Below, in pieces: positions 31,020 to 44,300 of a stretch of DNA of 64,000 bases (the stretch's first letter is position 1; each line of letters starts with the position of its first letter). Position numbers and translations under genes: made by a program. Origin of the DNA: Dreissena polymorpha. Taxonomy: Eukaryota; Mollusca; Bivalvia; Myida; Dreissenidae. The notes under the pieces were generated by a model. It ran no database searches and was not told the DNA's origin. It was given only the letters and a program-made list of their open reading frames with translations. The stretch is from assembly GCF_020536995.1 (NCBI RefSeq), contig NC_068361.1:107412989-107476988 (forward strand), read 5' to 3'.

Positions 31020-32970
31020 ACCATCAAAATTCGTAACCGGGAGAAAACCGGAAGTAAACAAATCAGTTTTTCTTATCAGAATGCACACAGTTAAGTAAAC
31101 AAACCAACTAGCTGATTTGAACTTACGTCAACAAAACACGTTTTGCACGTTGCCTTTGCATCAGAACATTCGCGAAACCCAAAATGTTCCCATAATTTTT
31201 ATTTTTACGGTGCGTCTTTCAGCGTGGTTTAAGAAGCCATTTTACCGGCTGATGTAATGCACAGCATGTTATTTATTCATTCATTGGATGCCATATTGGC
31301 CACTTACCAATCACAAGACGTATTACAAATTACAAGAAAGTTTAGACGACGGATTTGGAAAGTAAGGTTTAAAATGCGGATCAATCGAGATTGCAACGGA
31401 TCGAATCAAAATTGGCCGTATTGGTATCGAAATCGAATCGGCGGCGTTGAACCGGTTTTTCGATGCATCGAACCGAATCAATACAGCTCTAGTAATCAGC
31501 ATAAAACAATTTTATCTATTACGATAAGGCTTTGGAGCAGTTTTACACTCAACTCTCGACATTAATTCTGTTTGTGTGTGCCCCTTTATATTGAGATTGT
31601 TAGCGCCAGAGCGTTTTTACTTAAAGGCTGTATTCTCATAATTACTGCAATATCCCACTATGTGCACTCATAAATTTATGAGCATATACCTGATATGCAC
31701 TTTTACGAAAATACTTAAAATTGTTTTCGAAATTGACCGTCAAACACATAAATGAATAAAGCTTTAAACAAGTCGTCGTTCAAGCAGTGGAATCATTACC
31801 TTTGTTTACTGCATTGCATTCAAATCCCAAAGGCATCGAGGTAAGTTACATAAATTGTTATATAAACGATATACAAAGCTTGCTATCAGAGGGCCAGATA
31901 AGATGCGTATTTGCGTAAAATACGCATGAAAAAAAAGAAAATACGCATGACTTAAAATAATGTTGGGTAAAAAAACTCCTGGCTAAATTCGGATTACGCA
32001 TCGTGTGCAATTTCAATGCGTAATAGCCGTTTATACATGCATATAAATTCATGTAAACATGACTGATTCTCGTGTGTCCACACCGGTAATGTAGTGGTGA
32101 TATCACTATCTATGTATAGAAAGTGGTTCCCGACCTAATTTACATCTCAGTCAGAACGGTATCATTAAATTTTGGCCAACGATAAAGGCCGATGTTGACA
32201 CAACGGGCTCCCCGCTGCATTGTTGAGAATATATATACGCTTATGGTGAAAACATTTGACATCACATTCGATAAAACCCGAATCGCCCAACTTCAAGCAT
32301 ATAATGTTTGCTATCAGTTCATTTCTCGTGTAGCACAATGGAAAAACCTTTTTCATTCAAGCACTTTTTAAATGACAGGTGAAATACATATACAATAAAC
32401 AAGTTTTACGGATGTCACCAGCTTACCATTCAGATAACGTGACTTAGAACACATGTTTAACCTGTTAGATATATTGAAATCCGGTTTGCAATCAATGAAT
32501 CCACGTGAATCATAATGTAATGCGAAAAATTGCTGCTTGCTTGTTTTTCATATGACTGTCACGATCTGTGCCGTCCTGACCGGAAGATTCTGTCCCGAAA
32601 GCGCTTTCCTTTTTGTGACGTATGCCGCAGCATCTGCTTGTGTTTGTGTTTTATTGTCATGAAAACAGAGGCTTGCCAAATCAAGACGGAAAAAGAGATT
32701 AATGGCTGCTTATTAGCCAATGGGAAAAAAGAAAAACTGTTAAATAAAACAAAAGTGATTGCTTTATTGTATACAAGACTACTTGTTGTAGCGAGCTAAC
32801 ACTAATGTACAATTTATTATTAATTCTGATCATAAATACTCCTTCAAATTATCGGATTTTGATTTTTACTCATCAATTAAAAATTTCATGAGTGAAATAC
32901 CCCTCGTCTGAAAAAATTATCTGGAGCTCTGCTTGCTATATCCAAAGTTTCAGCAAGATTGGTCAATACA
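31020..32970. other. intergenic with a MITE-like end at 31360-31495
   Basis: 31360-31495 (GATCGAATC, GATGCATCGAACCG, ending CAGCTCTAG) looks like one arm of a hAT-like MITE whose other end I could not find. The rest, including the small open frames around 31858-32106 and 32530-32799, shows no supported gene. Confidence 0.3.
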
Positions 32971-32977
32971 AACTTAA

Positions 32978-33199
32978 CCCATTTATGCCTAGTGGACTCT
33001 CTCATCCTGCTAAATTGGATCAATTTATTTAAAAAATTAGGGATGTCTAGTATATTTATTCGTATATTTAGAATATTGCTTACAGAAATTCCTTTTAGCA
33101 AACAGCGCAGACCCTGATGAGACGCCGCATCATGCGGCGTCTCATCTGGGTCTTCGCTGTTTGCCTAGGCCTTTTTTCTAGATGCAAGGCATAAATGGG
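32978..33199. mobile_element. TTAA-flanked hairpin MITE
   Basis: Ends CCCATTTATGCCT and its inverse, flanked by TTAA (32974-32977, 33200-33203). The centre is a strong hairpin: GATGAGACGCCGCAT pairs with ATGCGGCGTCTCATC (about 33116-33148), itself inside a looser CAGCG...CGCTG stem. Confidence 0.75.
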
Positions 33200-33203
33200 T
33201 TAA

Positions 33204-35160
33204 GTTATTGACAAGAACCATCCATGCACCAGCAATCAAAAATCTGTGTCTACTTTTAGTAACACTCTGTTGACCTCCACTTGCCCCAAATGTTATCTGA
33301 TGTTAGATCTACATGTAAAGTACCTAGATATAAATTTCCACAAGATTGATGCATGCAAAATGAAGTTATGGACAGGAAGCTACCACCTGCTTGCGATTCA
33401 AAACCTGTTTGAAAAAACTCACTCAAGGAAAATTTCACAAAGTTTCATGCAAAATAATTCTTTATCAAGCCTGGAACTTGTAGCCATATCACTTTCCATG
33501 AATATTTATGCTATTTACATACTATTGTAAGTACATGTATCGAGAGAATTTAAATGTTGTTCCCAACTGCATCTTTCATAGATCAGTATGTTGTTTGACT
33601 TTCATGCACTATTTGGAGGTAGTAATGTTTTCTAATATTCCATATGTAGGCCACCACAAATTGATCAGAGGTTCATGTGTTTAAAAGCACTTAAAATGTG
33701 TAAATCTCTCTTTTGCACCAGCATGGTCCAGTTAAACCAGCATTCTTTTTTTTTAATGCCGAATTCTTTTTTCCTGTTCATTTTGGTTAAACCTACAGAT
33801 TTTACCAGGCTCTTTTAAAGGCTCTTTTTGTTAGTAGTACAAACTGGCAGCATAAGCTGAATGAATTTGACATAAAGTTGCAACAAATATTTACACAGGC
33901 ATTTCCCCAGCCAGTTTTGGCACAATAGCCCAGCGGTGCCTGGACTTTAAAATAAACTTTGCTGCGGCCCTGGTTTTTCAGGTCATGTCACCGCAACACT
34001 TGAAAATTTCACTTGCAAGATCTTATCTGAAAGTTTTCTGCATTCGGCCTACAACAAATCAAAACACACATGCTCTTATCAGCTGTAGGTGCTTAAGGGG
34101 CTTACATTAGATGTGTGAACAATTTACGCGACATTTAACTTCACTGTGAAATCTCACCACTTTACCTTGGCTGTATTTGGAGTTGTTAAAATAGTTGTAT
34201 GCACAACAATTGTGCCCCTTAATTTTTTTTAGAATTAAAGCAATATCTTGTAGTGAAGATCAGAGTTCTGTCTTTTCAAAGTTCTCCTAATAAACTTATG
34301 TTATGACTGTTCAGGTCGCAACAAACAGACCTACATACGAAAGATTGGAAGGAAATTATTAGAATTACTTACATTTATGTAATTATTTTTTGTTGTTTCT
34401 AGGCAAATACGAGTAATTGAAATTTTGGGACTTGCTTTTGGAAACAAATATACTTTTCCAATTTAGTATATAGCCTAATAACGGCTATTAAATAAGCCAA
34501 AAATACATACCTGATTAATACATTTGTAACATGATGTTTAATAAGAGGAGTCCCAGGAATGTTTTTGCCAGAACACGCTTAAAAAGGAGAACACTCAAGT
34601 CTTAGTTGAAGAAATAAGTCAATATACGTATTCACATTTGCCATGCTAATTTTTTTTCTTTCATTCAACATATTCTAAATAAAATTACAATAAACATGCA
34701 TAGATACCAAGTAACAACTACCAGTTGTGTTTTTTTAAGAGAACCATGATAGTCTTTATTCCTACTAATTAAATTATTGTTGACAATGGCATCAGATGCC
34801 AACAGGTGGATATAGAGACCTTTTAACAGTTCAATAGGTAGATTTAAAAGATTTAAATTTTAAGTTTGAACATCTACAATTACATATAGACAGAGACACT
34901 TGATATTGTTACGTTTGAGGCAAATCAACCCAGCCATTAAAGATGTTTCCAGTGAACAAAGATAAATTCCAAAATTGTGTCTTTAGCACGAAGAGATGTC
35001 TTTTGGCCAATATTCCACCATATTTGGTCACAGCTAAAAATATGCACTCAAACTTACAAACAGGGAAACAAAGCTATGGGCAGACAAGTGCAATGCCTAA
35101 TGCCCTCAACTTTGGACGGGCATAAAACATAATCCAGGCAATTTAATAACATTTTTTCCT
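33204..35160. other. intergenic, no gene seen
   Basis: AT-rich sequence downstream of the MRPS26 polyadenylation signal. No exon-like segment or definable repeat. Confidence 0.4.
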
Positions 35161-35166
35161 TTTATT
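35161..35166 (-). terminator. MRPS26: MRPS26 polyadenylation signal AATAAA
   Basis: AATAAA on the minus strand 50 nt beyond the stop codon. It is the only canonical hexamer close by. Confidence 0.65.
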
Positions 35167-35216
35167 AAAAAAACTTGTTTCATCCTCAAAATCCTCATCT
35201 CCACCATATCTGTACA

Positions 35217-35378
35217 TCACAAGCTGGATGATTGTTTCGCAGGCCTTTCATCGACACTGCTCGCCTCTTTCCTGGTACCATCCAGGTAGAGAGCATAGTC
35301 ATAAGTAACTATATTGTCTAACAAACTGTCCAGCTTTGAATCCAAATTTTCTTCTGTGATGTACTCATCTAAATCCTC
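35217..35378 (-). CDS. MRPS26: MRPS26 exon 4 (terminal)
   Basis: Acceptor CCATTTCAG|GAGG. 53 codons and TGA (35217-35219). Carries the family's ITxENLxxxL signature. Confidence 0.85.
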   Translation of the reverse strand, partial: EDLDEYITEENLDSKLDSLLDNIVTYDYALYLDGTRKEASSVDERPAKQSSSL

Positions 35379-38300
35379 CTGAAATGGTCATGTGAACATT
35401 TATACACATGTTATCATGATTATGTTATGCCATATATCTCACTGGGAAACAAATTGTAATTCAAAGGGCAATAACTCCCTGAAATTCATTAGAGCTGAAA
35501 CACCAGACATGTATATAATGTCCATCCTATAACATATGTATTAATCACTAAAAATTTAGGCTTGCAGTCTCACAACCTTGAAAGGGATATACATTATATT
35601 CAGTAAAGTAATTCTCAAAGACTGAATGTCAAAACTGCCATAAGGTCAATATTCATTCAAGTACTTCTTACTATTTTCATTTGGACTGGTACATTGTATT
35701 CTCAAAGATCCAAAGCGAAAGCTTGGCTAAGTTTTTTTTATTGACCAACTTAAATGATACTATGCAGTTTTTTTTTATAGATATAATAAGAAATGTTTCA
35801 GTTATAAAAATTTGAACGAAAATAGCACAGCAGTTAGGGGACATTCGAACAAACACCATTTGAAAACACAATATTTGAATGTTAAAAAAAAGACAAATAG
35901 CCATACACTTGTTGAAGCCGAAATTCCTTTCTTGTATTTATTGTAAAGATCATCTACACATTAAGGTCATTTAATTGTGAAAGTTGAAGCAAGATCAACT
36001 CAGTACTTAAAGAAGTATTGAAAACACAACATTTGTGGACTATATATTCCATAGTGGAAAAACAGATTAAGCGTCAAAAATTGATGCAGTCCAAATTCCT
36101 TTCTGAGTTTTCAGTTAAAATGCCATTCATCAGTGAAAATTTGAGTATTATTCACCCAGTAATTTAAGTGGAGTTGAAAACACAAGCTTCTGGCAGCTGT
36201 AAAAAGACTAAGGGCCATAATTATGTTAACAAGAGCACGGCATAATGGGTGCCATGCTCGGCTGCGGGTGCAGTTTTGAATAAATGAAAGCTTGTCAAAA
36301 TTAATTTTTTTAGAGGTCACAGTGTCCTTGACATTTTACCTATTGACCCAAAAATGGGTGTGGCATGTAGAACTCATCAAGGTGCACTACATATTAAGTT
36401 TCAAAGTTGTAGGTTGAAGCACTTTGATTTTAGAGCCAATGTTCAAAACATTGACAAAATGTCAAGGTTTCAGCGGACGGCACGACGAGCTGGCTATGAC
36501 AATACCTCGGGTTTTCTCCAAACAGCCGAGCTTAAAATCATCACAGCCTAAAATCCTTTCTTGACAATCATCATTAAGCCCATTCAGCTATAAAACTAAA
36601 AGTTTGAGCAAATTCATCCTGAAATTAGAAAGAAATTTAAAATGCTAAGTTTGGGAAATACAGAAAAACAGACACGTGTTATGCTTAATGCTCCCACACC
36701 ATAATATGTTTAAGGCATATACATGAACAATGGAGACAGTAACTCACTTTCTTTAAAAGCACCTTTTCACATTTTTGTCAATTGACAAAATTGAACAAAA
36801 ATGTTTCAGATTTGCACATTTACGTTGCAGTTGTGATATTTGCGAGAAAACAGTAATACTGAACATTTACCATGCTCTAAAATATTCATGATATGCATCT
36901 TTTTCCATTTTAAATCCTGAAAATGATAAAGTGTTGTAACACCTAACGAATGAAAAACTTGGTTTTGTTGATATAATTATATTTTGTGACATTACAAGAA
37001 GGATTGCTTATATAATGCATTAAATACACATTTCAATGTACAAGCACGGGTGGCCAAGTGGTTTAAGCGTTAGACTTTCACTCCAAGGGTCAGTGGTTCG
37101 AGCCAGGTTGAGGATTCTGTTTTCTTTTCTTAATTTCAGGGTTCCCACTGTTGATCGCCATTGGCGCCAATTTCGACAAAATACACAAGAGGGCCTGAAA
37201 GGCCCAAAGTTGCTCACCTAAGACAACAAGATATTACTGGGACAAATCTTCTGACCAAGTTTCACGAAGATCGAAAATACTATAGCCATATTAGGAAAAA
37301 TGCCCCGCCCCCTGGCAGCCATGTTTTTCAACCAACCGGCATCATTTTTGAACTCTCCCAAGATATTATTGGGATGAATCTTCTGACCAAGTTTCATGAA
37401 GATTGGACAGTAAATGTGGTCTCTAGAGTGTCAACAAATTTTACTGTAGCCATATAAGGAAAAATGCCCCGCCCCTTGGAAGACATTTTTTCAAGCAAAC
37501 ATAATTATTTTCGAACTCATCCAAGATATCATTGAGACCAATCTTCTGACAAAAATTTCATGAAGATTGGACAATAAAGGTGGACTCTAGAGTGTTAACA
37601 AGGTTTTACTAAAGCCATCTATAGCCATATAAGGAAAAATGCCCTGCCCCTGGTAGCATTTTTAAAGCAACCAAAACCATTTTCGAACTCATCCAAGATA
37701 TCATTGGGACAAATCTTCTGACCAAGTTTCATGATGATCGGAAAATAAATGTAACCTCTAGAGTGTTAACAAGGTTTTAATATAACCATATAAGGAAAAT
37801 AGCCCCGCCCCCGTGGTGGCCATGTTTTTCAACCAACCGGCATCATTTTCGAACTCGTCCATGATATTATTGGGATGAATCTTCTGACCAAGTTTCATGA
37901 AGATTGGATGATAAATGTGGCCTCTAGAGTGTTAACAAGATTTTACTATAGCCATATAAGGAAAAATGCCCCGCCTCTTGGCAGACATGTTTTTCAAGCA
38001 AATGTTACCATTTTTTAAGTCATCCAAGATATCAGTGGAACGAATCTTTTGTGCAAGTTTCATGAAGATCGGAAAATAAATGTGGCCTCTTGAGTGTTAA
38101 CAAGGTTTTACTACAGCCATATAAAGAAAAATGCCCCACCCCCTGGCGGCCATGTTTTTCAACCAACTGACATCATTTTCGAACTCGTCCAAGATATTAT
38201 TGGGATGAATCTTCTGACCAAGTTTTATGAAGATCAGACAATAACTGTGGCCTCTAGAGTTTTAACAAGATTTTACTACAGCCATATTAGGAAAAATGCC

Positions 38301-41300
38301 CCGCCCCTTGGCAGCCATGTTTTTCAAGCAAACGTAACCATTTTCATACTCATCCAAGATATCATTGAAACCAATCTTCTGACCAAATTTCATTAAGATT
38401 GGACAATAAATGTGGCCTCTAGAGAGTTAACAAGGCAAATGTTGACGCCGCACAACAGACAACGGACAAAAAGCGATCACAAAAGCTCACCATGAGCACG
38501 TTGTGCTCAGGTGAGCTTAAAATCTGGCGAAAAAATTTCGTAAATGGCGATTTTAAAAAAAATCGGCATTTTTCTGCGTTCATATTTTCTTAAAAGGACA
38601 AAAGACGATGTGTTTACCAGCCGCTTTAGGGCAGTCGTAATACTATAGATTTCCATGATGTAAGCGATACAGTTGTAATCAATGGAGCGTGGTGCTGACT
38701 GCAGACTACCGCAAAGTGGCATGTTATGGTGATAATTGCGATTATCTGGGGTGTTGTTGCAAGTTATCTTAATTGGTCTGCAGTTTTATTGCTTCAGAGA
38801 TAAGGAAATATTGAAATATACAGACTTTGCGCTTAAATGTGAAGTGTTTGTCACAGTGTTCAAAGCAGATTCAAGACCGTTAAATTGGCAACAATGACAA
38901 TCAACAAGAGCTGTCAGAGAACAGCGCGCTCGACTATTTGAGTACTTGACAGTATAACGTAAGTTATCATGGGGAAATTGTTCATATTCAATAATTTATT
39001 AGACGATCTTTCAAAAATAAAAAAAGGAAAAAATAAAAAATAAAATTTTTTTTGGGGGGGGGGGGTTGAGAGGGGGTATAATGTGGGGTGTGGTAATTTA
39101 TTAGACGATCTTTCAAAAATAACGAAAGGAAAAAAAAAAATTGGGGGGGGGGGGGGGGTTGAGTGGGGGTATAATGTGGGGTGTGGTACATAGTAATTTA
39201 TTAGACGATCTTTCAAAAATAAAAAAAAAATAAAAATCTGTTTTGGGGAGTGGGGGGGGGTTGAGAGGGGGGTATAATGTGGGGTGGGGGTGTTGTAATT
39301 TATTAGATGATGTTTAAAAAAAAATGGGGGGGTAGGTAGGGGGTTGGGGGTGAGAGGGGGGTATAATGTGGGGTAGGAGGTTGGGGGGGGGGAAGGGATT
39401 CTGGGTAGGGGCGTGGGGTATTGTTTGGGTGGAATCCATTGTGGTATTCAGGTAAGTGTTGTTTTGTCGAAGTAATAATATAATGTGATCATAAATAAAG
39501 AAGTTATGGCAATTTAAGCAAAATGTTCAATTATCTAAGTGTAAAAGGGGCCATAATTATGTCAAAATGCTTGATACAGTGGTCTGCTCTTGTTTATAGA
39601 TTGGGGTCATGTTGGTAAACAAGTATGCAACATATATAATCAATATGTCAAAGGATATAGGAACTATTCAGGGTAGTACTAGTACGCCCATTTTAACATA
39701 GATTTATCAATAATATGCATATTCTTAGTAAAAAAAGGGGCAATAATTATGACAAAATGCTTGATAGAGTTGTCTGCTCTTGTTTATAGGTTGGGGTCAT
39801 GATGGTTAACAAGTTTGCAAAATATGAAAGCAATATGTCAAGGGACATTGAAAATAGTTGGGGTAGTACGCAAACTTTAACATTTGCTGCATATTCTAAG
39901 TGGAAAAGGGGCCATAATTATGACAAAATGCTTGATAGAGTTGTCTGCTATTGTTTATAGGTTGGGGTAATGTTGGTAAACAAGTATGCAAAATATGAAA
40001 GCAATATGTAAAGGGACAAAGAAAATATTTGGGGTAGTACGAAAACTATAACATTTGCACGCTAATGCTAACGCAGACGCTAATGCTAACGCCGACGCCG
40101 GGGTGAGTAGGATAGCTCCACTATATATATTTTATATAAAATAGTCCAGCTAAAAAGGTAAGTATAGATTGTTTTTAGAAAAATTGGTGTAATTATAGAA
40201 AATAGTCAAACATTTTACATGTATTGGTTCTATTTAAACAGTTACATATTTCTGTTTCACTCGTCAAAATGGCAAGTTCAGAGTGTAAAACGACTTTTAG
40301 AAAGTGAACATTAGATTCTTCCAATTTTGATACTCATTCAAAATGCATACGTTCCCCCCCCCCCCCCCCCTCCCCCCCCCCCCGCTAACATTCACCAGCT
40401 AACAAACAAAAACAAAACAAAGACAGTCAGAATTTCATTTCCTTCAATGTGATTTCCAACACACAATTTATGCTGTGTGAACTCTTTATATCCTCAACAC
40501 TAATCAATTAATTCACTACCGGATGTACTGTTTTAAAAAAGGTTAACATAGTAAAGCACATGGAAATCAATTTGACATTTATTTGATATACACAAATGCT
40601 TATTTTATTTGACTGTTGTGTTTAGGGCTCTATGTAGAAGGTCATATGCTAGCACACATTTATAATATTTATATACAACACATTAAATGATTATTATTAG
40701 TATTATATTAATATTATATTTCCCTTTTTGTATTTTCATAATACCATAAAGCTTCTAAAGCACCAAAACTGTGGCAACATATTCAGGCTGCTAAGAAGGT
40801 GTCAATCAACAAGACTTACAAATGATTAAATGTGCCTTTATTTAATGAACAATGTGTAATGTGTTGTTATTATTAATACTACTGTTATTAAATCAATTCC
40901 TTTAACATTCTGTAAATGCTCAGTTGTATTATAATAACATGATCTTCATTGCCCAAATGTTGCCCCAGTGTGGCGACAACTTTTTTAATTTGGCAAAAGT
41001 AAGTGGCAACAACTTTTGAAAGCCCAGAGGGAACCCTGAATTTTATTCTTGTTTTTTACGAGAGCTATTTAGTTCAAATGTTTACATTGATCAAATTTAA
41101 AGCATTTAATGACAACTTCAATACATGCCTAAATCTGTAAATAGGTCCCTTTTAACGGCATAAAACTTTTTTTTAAACACTTAAGTTTTCTATTCTTTTA
41201 ACAACTTGCCTGCACTTTCTGTACTTTCACTTTAGCTCTTTCCTTCATTTCCAGCCTCTCATATTCTTCCTGTTCCACCAGTCGCTGCATACGCTCAGAC

Positions 41301-44300
41301 AGCATTGCTTCCTTCTGATTCCATTCTGCCTCCCTTTAGTTGGATTCAAAATAAAATTGAAGTAAAACCAAGAAATATAAAAGACTGACTGTGAGCATTT
41401 ATCACTCTGACTTGTGTCTAGTTATTTCACTTAATTTGAAGAAATGAAGTGCTCCTGTCAACTTGTCAAGTAAAGAATGAGTTTCAAAATGACGTTACAC
41501 TTGGAAAGTATTTACATAAACAATTATATACAGGAAAGAAGTAGTGAATGAATATGAGTATTTATTTACAACATGTAATAATTTAAGTTTTTGTCATTGT
41601 ATGACCTAATAAAAACTGTGACCAATGAATGCATCGATTTTAATTTACTTATGGAAGATACACAGATGAAATCTATAAAAAAAAATCTTGATAGAATAAA
41701 GTTTCAAGTAATATTAACAAAATTAACGACAATAAAAATTCAACAATATACAGTACAATTTTTTAATTTTAACACCAGTAAAAAAATACTTCCAGTTTAT
41801 TGCTAATTGTATAACCAGTTTGTGTTTACTACCTCTACATATATTCATATCTTACCGTAGAACAGCCGTTGCATTATTCCATTTGTCATTTTTGTTACAG
41901 ATGGCAGCAAACCGTTCAGCAAAAGGTGCAAGCTTCGCTGCTTCCTGATTTCTTTCTTCAATTAAAAAGCAGTGCTTGCGGAAAAAGGACCTAAAATGTA
42001 GAAAAATTGATCAATATGAAAAGTGCAAACTGAAGAAAATTATTATTAAAATTATAAACAAAATACTATTATTCTACAACAATCACAATTATCAAACATC
42101 TAACTTAATAAATATTTCATATACAAAATAATTGTATTCAGTGCTTTCAACAGGCCATGTAACGGTCCCTGGCTTGGGCGCTTGAATTTCTAAATCAAAG
42201 TCTGCGGAGCCCTTTAAATTTACTAATTTAGTATTTTTTCAGTAGCTGCAAATAGCAATTCTTGAGATCAAAGCCATATTGACTTTGCCAAATATTTTGA
42301 GAGCTGATCAACGATCCTCTGTCAATAACATGCATCTCTTTATCAAACGTAATTCAGCCAAAAGGCGGAAAATGTATTAAAAATCAATTTAAGCCAATGA
42401 GAGCGCACACTTTGCATGAGTGAATGCACTTAAGGCATTCAATACCAGCAGTGAAATTATGCAGACAACAAATGACATAATTTCCATAAGTCTGTGGTTT
42501 TGTTACAGCTTGTTGTCTTTGTCACCTACCACACCAATCGGTTCTATGTTTACACCTCAAAGATGAAACCACAACAAGTTACTTAGAAGACTGATGATGG
42601 CAACTGCTGGATATATGGTTATATGGTCAAATCATTTATTCGACTAATAAAGCGTTTTAACAAATTATTGTTTAAATCATAACACACAACTATAAATGCA
42701 GCGATTTTTTTGCCCAATATTAAGGAAAAGTACCTGTACCAGCCCAATTGGGAAAATTTTGCGCGAAAAACCCTGAAATTGGGAAAATTTGCATTGAGAA
42801 GTCTTCATTTTGGGATGTTGATGTTTTTGAGTTTTTGCTCCCAATTACTTTAAAATTGATAAGTAAATGTTGTCAAGTTGTCAATATTATAATTTATATT
42901 TCTATGGTTCAAGCCATAGCGCTGCGGAGGGAAACTTAATTTTTTTATTTTTTTTTTGGAAACCTTCAATTGGGATTTTTTTACAGCAATGCGGAAATTT
43001 TTAGTTTTTTCCTAATTGGGAAATTGCTGTTTTCCAGTACTTTATAAAGAAGGAAAAAAATTGCTGGTCAATAACGAATTTCAAAAGATACCTCAGGTGT
43101 GTATTCTATTTCAATCATCCGGCAACTTTTTGATGTTTGTCTATTCAAGATCTTATAAAGTTAACTTAAGCACTGCTCACAATGAAACTTCACAACAATA
43201 ATCATTGGTACAAAATCACATTATTGTCATTTTTAGCCAAACTTGCGGTAATGAAAGTTACACTAGCAATTGAACATTGACAAGTATTTACAAATCAAGT
43301 ATCACAAACTGTACATTTCAGGGCTTCTGTATTTGATTTGATAAAAAACTTATCGATTATACATTTAATAAAATACCTCCATGCCTCGCTTAATGAAAAA
43401 AAATTATGCAGACAAATTAATTTTAATCAATCAACAATAAGATTAGTCTTATTTATAAGACGCACAAAGAATTTAGAGAGCTAAATTCTTTGGAACGTCT
43501 CATCGGTGAAGGACCCAAAAAGTGTTGGACATCAGACAGTTTAAATTTTCATCAATTTGCCTCAAATTGCAAAATAACATTACCAACTCATTCAGTTTTA
43601 GTTCAGACGTCCATTATTACATCAAATATCGTTGAATTGAAGTTAGAAAGGCATAAATTCTTCAGTTAAACTTCTGCTTAAATCACAACAATATCACTGA
43701 CCTCTTGCCATATTATGAAACAGATTTAAATATCAACCAATCAAAAGAAGGCATTACGGTGTAACGTGTACAGGTAATTTTATTTAACATGAGCTTTTAG
43801 CACTGACTTTTACCTACTGTCTTTATCCTTATAAACGCGCCCGGGCGCGATACAAATCACAAAGGGGGCGCATTTATTTCACCCCCCTTGAGATATAATA
43901 TGAGCCAACACCTAAAATGTGTTTACCGGTATTTGCAAAAAGTTCGAAGTTCATTAAGCAATCGTAAACATATCATAATTAGTTTCACCAGAATACTACA
44001 CCCTATTATCATGCGAAATGAAAGGGCCATTGCGGATATGACCATAGTGAGAACTGTAACAGTATCCGTGGCCGATCAGATAGCAACAGTGAAGGTTTAT
44101 GGTTACGTCAGATACCTTATAAACCAGACCAAAACATTTTCTGGTTGAATTGGGTCCAGCAATAAAATAAATCAGGAGAAGATATGCAGATAATAAGGAT
44201 TGTGTTCACACATATGCAGGGCTCGAAATTAACACTCGCACACTCGCAAAATGCGAGTGAAAAATATTGATTGCGAGTTAAGTTTAAAGCCACTAGTATT

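Larger units (their letters stand above)
37137..41038. mobile_element. hAT-like element with CAGGGTTCCC ends, host of two further insertions
   Basis: Ends CAGGGTTCCCACTG and the inverse of CAGGGTTCCCTCTGG, with a 5-bp flanking repeat AATTT (37132-37136, 41039-41043). The filled target matches the continuous sequence in the sibling tRNA-cassette element at 59350-59375. Nested inside are tandem-core elements at 37187-38519 and 38902-40154. Its own remaining sequence (about 38520-38900, 40155-41038) has no intact transposase. Poly-C runs at 40351-40382 may be unreliable in assembly. Confidence 0.75.
36753..41155 (+). mobile_element. tRNA-cassette MITE/SINE, copy split by a hAT element
   Basis: 5' block 36753-37136: TTAAAAGCACCTTTTCAC, then CAGTAATACTGAACATT, then the tRNA-like core with GGGTGGCCAAGTGG (A-box side, type II tRNA-like) and GGTTCGAGCC (B box, about 37096). 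3' block 41039-41155: AGAGCTATTTAG, TTTACATTGATCAA, ending CCCTTTTAA. The interruption is the hAT element 37137-41038. Confidence 0.7.

Noticed and set aside
37046-37108. type II tRNA-like sequence
   Set aside because: Same reason: the cassette of a repeat family shared with 60257-60760, not a free tRNA gene.
37161-38396. repeated open frames reading GSHVFQPT and similar
   Set aside because: These are translations of the tandem-core units and recur once per unit.
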